In this document: one piece after another, positions 10,199-20,921 of the stretch
Numbering within the stretch: the first letter of the stretch is position 1
Layout of the letters: each line of letters begins with the position of its first letter
Assembly (NCBI GenBank): GCA_025765595.1
Contig: JAIVFH010000008.1
Span: forward strand, 248,001-312,000
DNA from: Obelidium mucronatum
Lineage: Eukaryota > Chytridiomycota > Chytridiomycetes > Chytridiales > Chytriomycetaceae
DNA: 64,000 bases
Reading direction: 5' to 3'
Program-made: the position numbers and the translations under genes
Notes under the pieces: generated by a model
The model's database searches: none
The model's input: only the letters and a program-made list of their open reading frames with translations
What the model was told of the DNA's origin: nothing

Positions 10199-11647
10199 TC
10201 AAGACAACTGATAAACCTCATATTCCTCAATCTGAGCTTGAGTCCAAATTGGCCACTTTTCAGAATTGCGATAACAAGAACGATATTCGTATGAAAATAC
10301 ACAGGTTTTGCCAAGTATATCGAAAAGTCGAAAACTTGGACCATTAGAGGAGCTGCACCGCATTCCCGCAGACAAGCCATCTGGTTTAAGTTGAAACCAT
10401 TTAACTTTGAACATTGGCTCTTTGTTGTCGATTGAAAAAACGAATGACTCCTGTACACGTATGCTTGCTGTGTTGTGAGGGACAGACAACCATACCGAAT
10501 CTCCATAACCACCAATAATCATCCCGTTTTCAAGTTTTACAAGAGTCACGGTGTTTTTCTTTCCGTCACATGCGGCATGAAAGGATGATGGATAAAACGC
10601 AGCAGTCGACCCTCGAAACAAAAGTGTGGCATCAAAGATCTGATGTATTGGTTCAGTTCTGTCGATGCGCGCTGTCACTTGAGTCAAAAACATGGCGAAA
10701 GCTTTATCATTCAAGATCTTGGAGTTTTCTGATGCTCTCATTCTTGAAGTGAAAAGGTAGTCTGACGCGCACTCTTTCGAAAAGTGAGCTTCGACAAAGT
10801 CTCGAGTGGGTCCTTGTAGGAGACACTTGATTGGCCCAACAAGAGTAGAGTATTCTCGGGTGTTCAGATGACACAGTCCCACCAAATTCACCAAATGGAC
10901 CATGTCAGCTTGAGCCATTTCCACGTCAAAGTCTGAAGGTATTCCAGATTCAATCCCGATATCCTCCAGATTTTGGCGTGTTTTTGACCAACTCACCAAT
11001 ACTTCCCAGCGCTGGGCTGCAGTTAAAATCGACTCAAACTCCAACATCTTGGCAATGGCTTTTTCATCCATTTTCCCCAACCACTCACGCCCAGCCACCA
11101 GTGAATCCTTCAAATGGTCTGCCATAACCAATAAGGCACGTTTTGCGAAATGGGAATACGACAAGCCGAGATTTTCACCGCAATTGTAGTACTCTAGCGC
11201 ATTCATGTACGTCACGCCTATTTTTGAAGCCAATTGAGTTCCAATTTCGTCTTTGAGCCCATCCAACAGAATTTGGTTTGAAAATAAAGCGACTTTGATG
11301 AGCAATGTCTGTGGAATCGTTGTAGCTCCAGTGTACAAGTAGTCCAGAATACAATTCATAACATCAACTTGAACGTCCGGATGTTTCAGCACTGCATGGA
11401 TTCGGCTGTTTTCCTGAAATCCAGGTGGGAGTTTAAGGTCCTCGCTCAGACGCCAGCGAGTAGCAAAGGCAGTGTTGTAGTACTCGGAGTTGCAAGCAAG
11501 GACGGCTGAATGGACCATGATGGGTACCTCCTTGTTGCCAATCAATAAGAGAACATCGGCAAACTGAGAATGTGATCGAAGACTGGCGAGTGTCTTGAAA
11601 GAGTGGCCGGTGGAGTTGATGATAAACTCAGTGTCGCAACCAAGCAT
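10199..11647 (-). CDS. BTB-BACK-TLDc domain protein
   Basis: Single exon, 482 residues, starting at MLGCDTEFIINSTGHSF. The BTB fold is at about residues 20-125 (HSQFADVLLLIGNKEVPIMV, HSAVLACNSEYY, ILDYLYTGATTIP). A BACK-like helical region follows at about 130-260. A TLDc domain occupies about residues 310-480 (FDATLLFRGSTAAFYPSSFH, GMIIGGYGDSVW, then FVFSIDN). The frame is open further upstream to 12391, but that part is the antisense of the neighbouring gene and is not likely coding. BTB proteins commonly serve Cullin-3 ligases; TLDc domains occur in oxidation-resistance and V-ATPase regulators. The start codon is only 16 bases from the start codon of the divergent UBA/CRAL-TRIO gene. Confidence 0.85.
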   Translation of the reverse strand: MLGCDTEFIINSTGHSFKTLASLRSHSQFADVLLLIGNKEVPIMVHSAVLACNSEYYNTAFATRWRLSEDLKLPPGFQENSRIHAVLKHPDVQVDVMNCILDYLYTGATTIPQTLLIKVALFSNQILLDGLKDEIGTQLASKIGVTYMNALEYYNCGENLGLSYSHFAKRALLVMADHLKDSLVAGREWLGKMDEKAIAKMLEFESILTAAQRWEVLVSWSKTRQNLEDIGIESGIPSDFDVEMAQADMVHLVNLVGLCHLNTREYSTLVGPIKCLLQGPTRDFVEAHFSKECASDYLFTSRMRASENSKILNDKAFAMFLTQVTARIDRTEPIHQIFDATLLFRGSTAAFYPSSFHAACDGKKNTVTLVKLENGMIIGGYGDSVWLSVPHNTASIRVQESFVFSIDNKEPMFKVKWFQLKPDGLSAGMRCSSSNGPSFRLFDILGKTCVFSYEYRSCYRNSEKWPIWTQAQIEEYEVYQLS

Positions 11648-11663
11648 TTTATTAAACAGAAAA

Positions 11664-13690
11664 ATGCAAAACACGATCGCCGCCTTCGCGGCGCAGACGG
11701 GGGCCGATCGCGGCAGCGCCGAGGCGTTTCTCGCAGCGAGCGGGTTCCAGCTCGAGCGCGCGCTCGTGGTGTGGGCGAACAACTGGGCGTTCCGCGCTGA
11801 TGCGGCGGCGTGGTACGGCGCGCGCCCGCCGTTTCCGTTCGCGCGCTTCGCGGCGCCGCTGTTTGCGGACACGCTGGCGATCGCCAAGGCGCTCGACGGC
11901 GCGCCCGTGCTCGTCGCGCGCCTGCGCCACTGGCCGCACGACTGGGCGCTCGCCAACATCGACGGCCTGCGCGACGTGCAGTGGATGCTCTTCTGGCTGC
12001 TGGGCCATGCGGCTAAGAACGTGCCGGCGATCCAGGCCGCCGGCGTCACGCTGGTCGTCGACGACGCGGACCAGTCGCCGGTTCCCGTCTCGCAGGTGCT
12101 GGTCATTCTGCTGGAATTCATTGTCAATGTGCTGCCCGTGCGCATCTCCAAAGTGCTCGTCGTTTCAAAACACGTTCCCCGTTTTCCGTGGTTCCAAAAG
12201 GCCGTTGCTGCCGTTTCGCCGAATCCTGGTCTTTTGCGTCGATTTGGAATTGATGTTTGTGTCGTTTTTATTATCTTTCCGCGGTGTATCGCCGAAGGCG
12301 GTTCTTGTTCTCCGCTGGTGGTCATCTGTCTCGTAACTGTTTTTGAAATTTTCTTTTCACACAAACAACACAAACAGATTGTACATGTCAACCGCCAAAC
12401 TCTACTTGACTACGTTGACGAAGTAAACCTTCCCGTTGAACTCGGCGGCAAACTCGACTACAACCACAGCGAGTGGTTCAAAGACCTGGCCCCCGTCTTT
12501 GCCAATCTCACTTACGCAGCCCCCCAACTGCCGCCGTCCAAGCACCACCCCGAAGTCACTATAAACAAAGCCATCGCTGCTGAAGAAAACGATCCTTCGA
12601 TACTAACAGAGTTTCTCGCCGACTCATGGTCCACCGCCAATCACACACTACGCAGGATCCAAACCGCCTCAGCAACTGTCGCTGCTGCAACCACTAGTGC
12701 ATCTACTCTCGGCTCTAATATCCCACAAAACTCCTCTGCTGAAGCTACTGCTGCGTATATTGCAATCTTGGAGGACTATCGGGATCGACACAACCGCCAC
12801 TTTGCCACATTCAAGAGGCCCATGGATGAAAAGGAAGCACTCACTGCTCACTCGGATGCCCTAAACGACGCAAAATCCCGCTTCGGCCAGGAAAAGAATG
12901 GCCTGGAGCTGCTTGAATCGATTGAGGTGAGGATTGATATTATTTAGAATGGGGTGGAAGGAAAACAGAAAAAAGGGCAGGAAAAGGAGAAGATCCAAAC
13001 GGAACGTAACTGGGAAGTCAACCAGAAAAAAAAGGAGAAGAAATAATGAAGCGCCTGACTGTTTTTACCACAGCACGCACAAAAATGGTTCGCTTTTGTG
13101 TTGACAGTGTTGATCTCTTTAAAAAAAGCGATTCTTGGATCCTTTTTTTGCATTTATTTTGGTCAACATGTCAACAAATTGCGATTCGTTTTGGGCGTGT
13201 AGTGAAAGCAGTCAGGCCATCACTATCTATTTCTCCTTCTTTTTTGGGGGGATCAGTTCCATCTTTTTTGATTCTCTCTTCTCCCTGTCTTTTTTTTCTG
13301 TTTCTCTCTCCTTTTAAAAAAAAACTGAGCATGATACTAACACTTGATCCATTTCCCCCCTCCTCCATCTAGAATGATTTGAATACAATGGAAAACGATG
13401 CTTCACAAACTTTCAGCGAAAGACTCCGCAACTCTTTAATGCAACAAGTCATGGAAGCAAAACGGCGATGGGAGTTCTTGATCTCATCTCGCACATTAAC
13501 CACAGAAGACGAGTTGAATGCCCAAGTCACGGATGTTCTCGCGGAAATCAAACCTGAAAATGCACCCAAGGGTTTGTGGGAGAGTGTTGTGACTGCCATG
13601 GATGAATACGTGAGGAAACCCTTACTCCCTGTTATCGAGGATGAAGCTGCAAAAGACAAGGTGAAGGGAAAAGAACGACTCGGGGCGTGA
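11664..13690 (+). CDS. UBA-like plus CRAL-TRIO domain protein
   Basis: Three exons (11664-12254, 12378-12926, 13373-13690) join to 485 residues. Residues 1-45 form a UBA-like bundle (FAAQTGADRGSAEAFLAASG, then LERALVVW). CRAL-TRIO follows: WPHDWALANIDGLRDVQWML, VPVSQVLVILLEFIVN, TLLDYVDEVNLPVELGGKL, YNHSEWF. The LPxELGG..xYNHxEW signature is typical of SEC14 domains of the Trio/MCF2/PTPN9 type. The C-terminal 200 residues are helical and spectrin-like (DYRDRHNRHFATFK). Exon 1 is about two-thirds GC, far above its surroundings. The first intron (123 nt) is a multiple of three without stops, so retention would keep the frame; it contains a GCCGAAGGCG hairpin. Function is inferred as lipid binding coupled to ubiquitin recognition. 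Confidence 0.8.
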
Positions 13691-13754
13691 AAGGGTCCAA
13701 TTAGCAGCACTGTGGAAGAATAAATTGACATTTTCAAACATATTTCTTTTTTTT

Positions 13755-14774
13755 TTATTTCCCCAACGAGTCACGCAAAAACTTTGCTGATTCCTTGATG
13801 GAATCCATAGCTGCGCGATTCCCAGGTCCCAATATTGACAAGAACAAAAGATCAAATTCATGAGGCATGAAAGGGTACCGTTTCTTGACAACTTTATCGG
13901 CCCCAACAATATTTTGAAGTCGGTCAACAAACGCGTCAATTCCACCCCGTAAAACATCACCACCTCCATAAAGAACCAACAATCCCCCACGTTTAGGTAC
14001 ACAAGTCAACAAGTCTGTGTCACTCCAATGCAATGGAGTGACTCTATATTGAGTTACTACAGTGCTTCTGACTCTCGCAGCCATATATCGAGATCCCTCG
14101 ACACTCAAGGTATCGTGTTTGAAAGATACTTCGTTGGGATAGTTTGGAGGAAGAACGGAAATGTGGGGATCCACCCACGGACAATAAGCAATCGCTGAAA
14201 CAGGCTGAATAAAAGAGGCATAGTCTTTACTGGCGAGGATAGACACAAGGTTGATTGCTGCGTGGCCACCAGCAGAATCACCAGCGACAGAGATATTGGT
14301 GTACCCCAAGCCGACTAGATGCATGTAAGCACCCAAACAAGCATTAAATGCGTCGTCGTAAGAGTTTTCAGGACACAATGGGTAGAATATGCAAAATACT
14401 GCCAACGGCTTCTTGGTAATCCTTTGATATTCCTGTGCAAGGAGATTCGAATGCTTGACGACAATCCACGGTGTCCCCATAACGTAACCACCGCCATGAA
14501 TATGCATTAAAACATGCGTGTCCAGTGACGGAGGGGCTCCATGTGTTCCTACCCATAGGCCATGTGTGGTCTCAACAACAGGAACACCCAAGGATTCGAA
14601 TCTTCCAGATAAAAGCATCATTGCTCGAGAAGCAAACGAATCTTCCTTAAAACCGAAACCACGGCCCAATCGAAGGAGTCGAGTGGCGAAGTCGCCCATT
14701 AATCCCACGTGGCTAAAGTACCCTGCTTGGTAACCATTGGCAGACTTGGACTGGAAACCAGCGATACATGACAT
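13755..14774 (-). CDS. Alpha/beta hydrolase, hormone-sensitive-lipase type
   Basis: Single exon, 339 residues. The oxyanion motif HGGGYVMGTP is near residue 92, the nucleophile elbow GDSAGGHAA near 165, and the late His is probably in FMPHEFDLL near 305. This layout is that of the HSL/arylacetamide deacetylase family (alpha/beta hydrolase fold 3), which cleaves carboxyl esters. No signal peptide is evident. The gene is divergent from the TMEM216-like gene with a 135-bp shared promoter region, and convergent with the UBA/CRAL-TRIO gene (64 bp between stops). Confidence 0.88.
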   Translation of the reverse strand: MSCIAGFQSKSANGYQAGYFSHVGLMGDFATRLLRLGRGFGFKEDSFASRAMMLLSGRFESLGVPVVETTHGLWVGTHGAPPSLDTHVLMHIHGGGYVMGTPWIVVKHSNLLAQEYQRITKKPLAVFCIFYPLCPENSYDDAFNACLGAYMHLVGLGYTNISVAGDSAGGHAAINLVSILASKDYASFIQPVSAIAYCPWVDPHISVLPPNYPNEVSFKHDTLSVEGSRYMAARVRSTVVTQYRVTPLHWSDTDLLTCVPKRGGLLVLYGGGDVLRGGIDAFVDRLQNIVGADKVVKKRYPFMPHEFDLLFLSILGPGNRAAMDSIKESAKFLRDSLGK

Positions 14775-14909
14775 AACAAAGAATCGTTTGGACCGGAATT
14801 ACTGCGAATACATGGACCTAAAACGGAGAACTGCCATGAGCAGCAGCTGCGCAACGTCAGTAAGCGCTTGGCATGAATATAAAAGCTTTTTAATAAAGTT
14901 TTGGGCAAA

Positions 14910-15592
14910 ATGGAGGAACCAACATCACCGACTATTGACGCGTCTGCGCAGACCACGAAAAAGAATGCAAAATCAAAGGAATCCACAGCACCGCGACCCG
15001 CCTTTTCCGCACCAAAGATATACTCGTCACTGCCTCTTCAAATTGTTATTTACTTCAACGAGCGCTTCTTCCCTGTCATGTGGCTGACTTTGCTTGGACT
15101 CCTCATATATAAAGGCGCTGCCTTTCCGTATGCTGGATCGGCTTTGCCGCTAGAGATATTTGGCTTGTTTCCTTTTGCAGTTCTTGAGGCTGCGCGGTTA
15201 TTTCTCGGTACACCACACCCGTCTTCTCAAATTCGAGTAACTAAGCTATCTAAACATTCAAAATTCTATACGGATTTGAAGGCCACAGGGGGAACAAGAT
15301 GGAAGACAGGGGCTCCTTTGGTGTATTCTTGGGGTTGACAGTGGTCACGTTGTTTGCACATTTATTCTACTGCATCTGGCAGACATATGTGTAAGTTTTA
15401 CGCGATTCTCATCCTTCCAGCTTTTCATTTTATATTGCATGAGGAATTTCCCTTTAAATAACGCGTTCTTTTTCTCTTGTTTTTTATAGAACGATTGTCG
15501 ACTTGATTGTGTGTGGAATAGGACTATCATTTGTAATCGGGGAACTGATTTCTGGAATAGCTCAAATGGTATCGTTTCATAGAATTGTATGA
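14910..15592 (+). CDS. TMEM216: TMEM216-like ciliary transition-zone membrane protein
   Basis: Three exons (14910-15207, 15282-15390, 15490-15592) join to 169 residues. After a hydrophilic N-terminal stretch of about 40 residues come SSLPLQIVIYFNERFFPVMW, TLLGLLIYKGAAFPYAGSAL and AVLEAARLFLGHRGNK, which follow TMEM216/TMEM80 closely (SSxPLxILxFLNGWY, YKGxxLPYPxxNL, RLFLGxKGN). Four membrane segments are visible. The family builds the transition zone at the base of cilia, consistent with a fungus that makes flagellated zoospores. A short second intron of about 75 bp restores the family's RLFLG-x-x-GN reading. A TATA-like ATATAAAAG lies about 30 bp before the ATG. Confidence 0.82.
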
Positions 15593-15674
15593 GAACTTAC
15601 CCGCAGCAAAAACGCGAACAGTGGGAAGTTGATGCTGAAATAAAAAAAACACATTCATTTGAAAAAAAAATCAC

Positions 15675-18600
15675 ATGGCCACAAACGCCAACCAAATGGC
15701 AGTCCAACTGCAAACTGACGCAGAAGCGCAGACCATCACCGTAACTGTCCCGTTTGTTCTCGTGGGGCTCGGCATTGCCGCTTCTGCAGTTTCGCTATTG
15801 TTTTTCATACGCTTTGTTGTCTTGACAAAGTACACAAGACTCCCGCCAGTGCAGCCGCTTCCCAATGCAAAGTATGATGAGGCTCCGTTTGACTTGCGCT
15901 TGAATCTGGGTGTTGATGAGGATGAGAGTGAATTCCAGCACCGCCACCACCGCCATGGCAAGCACTACAGTGATCTCGTTGATGTCCTAAGGAATGTCAA
16001 GGCTTTTGGGTATCTGGATAGACATGTGTTGGATGACTTGGCTAAGCATTTGGTGGTTCGTAGACATAGTATTCCCTCCTTGTTTTCAGTAGCTGAGTTT
16101 TCACTTGCCAAAAACACGCATTAGACGCGAAAAGTACGCGCGGGATATTCACTCGCAGCAGCTACAACAGAGAATGGAGCGGATGATTCTGACTTCTGCA
16201 TTGTGTTGGACGGAACAGTGGGTGTCTTTGTCAAGGGAAACTCAGCCGTTGGAATGTCAACAACATCCTTCAGTGGAGCGTCATCAGCATATGCCTATAG
16301 TACTGGATTCGATTCAGGAGACTCTGACTCGGAAAGTGTTTCCACTGATGAAGAAGACATCGAATCCCGAGGATTCGCGCAAAAAGCCAAACGCATGAAT
16401 TTGGGGGGATACCATTTGTTAAATCAGGTGAAGCGTGGAGGAGTGGTTTCCAGCATGTTTTCGATCCTTTCTGTCTTGACCGAAGATGTGAAGCTGTCGG
16501 GGCGACATGGTGCTTCAGACGCGGGAAAGCCGCAACAGTCTTTGAATGTGCAAAATCCACTGCTTCCGCCAGATTTCTTACCTGTGCCACCTTCTCCAGT
16601 GAATTTGAGCTCCGAAACGCATGGAAATTTCGACGCTGAGACGATTAACTTTGGATCCACACCTACCGTGGAATCGTTTCTACGAAAGCGAATGGAGAGC
16701 AATCAAACCGTTTCTACATCACCTGATCATCTTGTGAGTCCTACCCGACACAGCTCCCTCAACCACCAGCAGAAACTCATGAGCCGGGGTTCCACAACCA
16801 AACATCCACATATCACTTCCATAGCCTTAACAGACGTGAAATTGCTGGTTATTCCGGCAGCTGCGTTTAGATCCCTGCGTTTCACATCACTGCCTCATCG
16901 ACCGAGTTCATTCAGCTTGCCAAGGAAGCACACTGCATCGTCTTCACCTGCACATGTCGCTCAAGTCCTACTCACAAGATTTCTCAGAGTATCTGCTTAT
17001 AGTATGGACAAATATCTTGGCCTGAAGGGAGAGCTTTTGGAGATTGAGAAGGGATTGAGCTCAAGTATCGCGGCAGAAATCAGTCCTCTGGATGCATCCC
17101 TTGTTGACAAGATTAGAAGAAGATGTGGAGAATTGAGAAAAATGACAGTCGTTGAGAGTGTTTCTACACAGAAGGGGAGTAACGTGAGTGGATTGCTGGG
17201 AATCGGGTTGGGAATTAAAGCTGGTGGCGGCGGTGGAGCATTGACGGATTCAGAAAAACACAAGTCGGCAGGGGGCGGCGGTAGTGATATTGGGCAAAGT
17301 TTTCTGACTGAGGGTTTACGAAAGCGGCCTGTGGCGGTTCGCATCAAGAAATGCAAAAAACTCTTCAATGTTGGAGGTGGATGGTTCTGAAAGTGATTCC
17401 AGTGCGATCGGATACAGTCCTTCCTTCGCCACTCCATCATTAATACGAAAGCGCAATACCATAATGGGCGCCACTTCGCAAATAACAAGGCTGCGTCAGC
17501 ACATGCAGGTTGACTCAAAGACACGCTCTGACTCGAAAATTCTTGTTGGCGATCGAAACATCAACATGAATGCCACGGTACAATTACCATCAGTGGATCC
17601 TCAACAAAGGAAGGAAAATCTTAAACTATTTTCCAATGTCCTAAAGTCCCCTGTTTTGGCTCCAACAACACCAGCGGCTCTATATAATGAAAGTGGGTTG
17701 CCAGGAGTCCTTCTTGAAACAGGCTTGAACGACGATAAAGACTATATAGATTCTATTTGCCACGCAATGTCCTTAATTCTGGGGATCAATACCCCACTAA
17801 TGGACGGGGCTCCTTCAGACAATACCCCAAATTATGAGTACCATGCTAGCGTAGATTCTGTCGATTCCACTACTGATGATGGAATGGACTCAGTTTCTGT
17901 CACTTCATCTCAAGCTTCCTCTGACTTCTGGGCCGGCCGGCCAAATAATCGTTGAACAGATGGGAGTAGCCGGCAGTTCAAATCGATTCAAGTCCAAAGA
18001 TTTATTAATCGTCAGTTTGGAAAGAGGAGATGTTCTTGTCAAGGAAGGAGAGCGGTCGGCTGGACTGTGGTTCGTTATTGACTGGAATTCTCGAAGCCAG
18101 TATCAAACACGAAGCAAAGGGAAAGAAAAAGAGCGTGTTTCTGATTCAGCCGGGTAGCGTTGCAGGATACTTGAGCGCTGTCATGGGTTCGTTTTGTCGA
18201 CGATGTTGGTCATGATTGATTCTAATCATCTATTTTCCTTCGCCAGGCCACCCCTCCCTGGTTACCATCAAGGCCAAAACAGACACCCAGGTCGGATTCC
18301 TTCCTAAAGCTGCGGTGGATAAATACGTTGAGCGGCACCCCAACGTGATCTTGATGCTGGCAAAACGTCTGGAAACACAAATATCTCCCCTCGCGTATCA
18401 AGTAGACTTTGCGCTCGATTGGAGTCACGTCAACGCAGGACAAGTGCTGTATCGCCAGGGAGACCAATCCAACTCTATTTTCATCATTCTTGCTGGCCGA
18501 CTCAGATCGATCGGCGAGCAGAATGAGACGGACTCTCCCGTCTCAACAAGATCTCCGACGGAAGTGCCCGAAAATGTGAAACAGCGGTCAAAGTTTGAGA

Positions 18601-20700
18601 TTTACGGTGAAATCGGACCCGGAGAATCGATTGGGGAACTGGAAGTCCTCACAGAGTCGCGCAGGCCGTCAACAGTGCATGCTATTCGAGACACTGAAAT
18701 TGCCATTTTGCCAAAGACGCTGTTTAATGCGCTGGCTATTCGGTACCCTGAAATGACGATCCAGATCTCCCGCATGCTGGCTGCCAGGAGCCAGGGGCTT
18801 GCCATACCGGCGATGGGGAGCAACAATGTTTCGAGCTTGAATCCATTTGGCAGCGCCAACGAATTAGACGAGATGCTGGGAACTCTGATTGGGGGAGGTG
18901 CTCCGAATCCTGCGCTGGCCGCGGCATCGGGTGCCAGGAAGACGCGGTGCGGAGGGAAGTGGTGTTGAGAGTGCCAAAAACAACTACAACTTGAAAACCG
19001 TGGGAATCGTGCCAGTGAACTCAATGGTACCCATCGCCCAGTTTGCCGACAGGCTGAGGCAGGGGCTCGAGCTGGTGGGTGCATCGGTCGCGCTGCTGAA
19101 CAATGCCGCTGTTGTTGGAAAGATGGGCAAACATGTGTTTTCTCCTATAGGAAAGCTGAAGCTGATGAGCTGGTTGGCGGAGCAAGAGGATACACATAGA
19201 TTGGTTTTGTATGTTGCAGACGGAGGGATTGGGTCGCAATGGACTCAGCGATGCATCCGACAGGCAGGATTGTATTTTGCTTGTGGGTCTTGGGGATGAA
19301 GACCCGGCTATTGGAGAATACGAGCGGCTGGTTTTGAGTCTGAAAACAACAGCGCGAAAGGAGCTGGTACTACTGCATAATGAGCGATACTGTGTGCCAG
19401 GTAGTACAGCAGCATGGCTCAAGAGTCGGCTTTGGATTCATGCTCATCATCACGTGAGGGTTATTTTTCTTTGATATGCTGTGAACTCATCTTGTCTTTC
19501 TTAAGGTGCAAATGCCCCTATCATCTCCCCGCGCTCTTCAACGCGATAAAAATACCATGATGGATTTGCAAGCGCATTTTCAGAAATTTTACTCTCAGGC
19601 CACTGGGAGTTTATTAAACGGAAACTCCCACACTTCTCCGAAATCCCACACAGGTGTTCGCTCTGACTTTGCAAGGATAGCTCGAAGGCTATTGAATAAA
19701 TCTATTGGGTTGGCGTTGGGTGGTGGAGGCGCCCGTGGAATCGCGCATGTTGGGATCATTCGAGCATTGGAGGAAGCGGGAATTCCCATCGATATGATTG
19801 GAGGAACATCTATTGGAAGTTTCGTTGGCGGGCTATATGCACGCGAAAATGATCATGTCAGTATTTACGGAAGATCAAAACAGTTGTCTGGAGTTATGAG
19901 TTCCAAGTGGCGGCAATTTGTGGATTTGACATATCCACTGACCAGTCTTTTCACAGGACATGAACTGAACAGAGCTATTTGGAAGGTACGGGCTTCGAAT
20001 TTTGGCTTGATTGTGTTGAAGTGATTTACCTAAAATTTTGAATAGAGTTTTAACGAAACTCAGATCGAAGACTGTTGGCTACCATACTTTTCAGTAAGCG
20101 TTAATATCACAGACTCTCGAATCGAAGTTCACCAATCAGGCTATATGTGGAGGTATGTTCGCGCGTCAATGTCTCTGGTGGGCTACTTTCCGCCACTATG
20201 TGACGACGGAAAGTTGTTAGTGGATGGAGGTTATTTAAATTTAGTTCCAGTGGATGTGATCTTGAACAAGGGAGCGGATGTCGCTATTGCTGTCGATGTC
20301 AGTTTATGGAATGATACCAGCCCAGGTTACTTACGGAGACTCCTTGAGTGGATGGTGGTTGTTCTTCGCAAGGTTTATTCCCGGTGCCACATCTGCGTAC
20401 GGCCGCATTCCTTTGTTGCCTGATATTCAAGACCGTCTCGCATTTGCTGGAAGTGTAGAGAGACTGCAAAGAGCAAAATCAGGGGAATTTTATTTGCGGC
20501 CTGCTGTATCCCACTTTGGGGCTTCTGAATTTCACAAGTACAAGGATATTTATGAAATTGGCTACAAATATGGGAAGGAAATGGTTTCTAAATGGGAGAA
20601 AGACGGAACAATGCTAAAAAGGTTTGGAATTGCGCGTGGTAGGTGGCGGGCAAAAACGGAGCAGTCGAAGGGCAAGTATTTAGCCAAATTTCATTGCTGA
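15675..20700 (+). pseudogene. NTE1: NTE1 lysophospholipase, copy A (several frameshifts)
   Basis: The order of parts is that of fungal NTE1: an N-terminal membrane anchor (TVTVPFVLVGLGIAASAVSL), three cyclic-nucleotide-binding-like domains (near 16.0-16.5, 18.0-18.2 and 18.3-18.8 kb) separated by a Ser-rich linker, and a patatin domain near 19.6-20.4 kb. The patatin domain has the oxyanion loop [11 protein letters not shown], nucleophile GTSIG and the catalytic Asp in DGGYLNLVP. The enzyme deacylates phosphatidylcholine at the ER. The frame breaks in several places, seen as one-base gains relative to copy B or to the expected protein: the AAAAAA run at 17357, a GGCCGG duplication at 17930, and bases near 18080, 18940, 19265 and 20325. 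It is either a recent pseudogene or uncorrected sequence. It forms a tail-to-tail inverted pair with copy B. Confidence 0.85.
18045..19475. repeat. Near-identical inverted repeat arm (partner 22150-23575)
   Basis: Over about 1.43 kb the two NTE1 copies differ by only scattered single bases and one-base indels, including within introns. Both flanks of the tract are clearly diverged. The arms lie in inverted orientation about 2.7 kb apart. Confidence 0.9.
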
Positions 20701-20921
20701 ATACAACTCTCCGCACATAATTAAAGTACATAGTATCTACAGCTGATTTCAAATTAATGGCGGATAACCTATTTTTCGATTTTTTTCTTGAAGTCGATTT
20801 GTGTTACGACGGTGGGAAAAACTTTAAAAAAACACCTGTGAAAGAGATTATTTTGCCGCAAATTACGTCATTCTTATTGCAGGGGATGGTTGAATTGGTT
20901 GGATTTGTTTATGTCTATTTA
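20701..20921. other. Spacer between the two inverted NTE1 copies
   Basis: 220 bp between the 3' ends of copies A and B. The two sides do not resemble each other, so the palindrome does not extend through its centre. Confidence 0.6.

Noticed and set aside
11648..12391. N-terminal extension of the BTB-TLDc protein up to 12391
   Set aside because: The extension is the reverse strand of the GC-rich first exon of the UBA/CRAL-TRIO gene, which has clear domain signatures. GC-rich DNA often keeps the antisense frame open.
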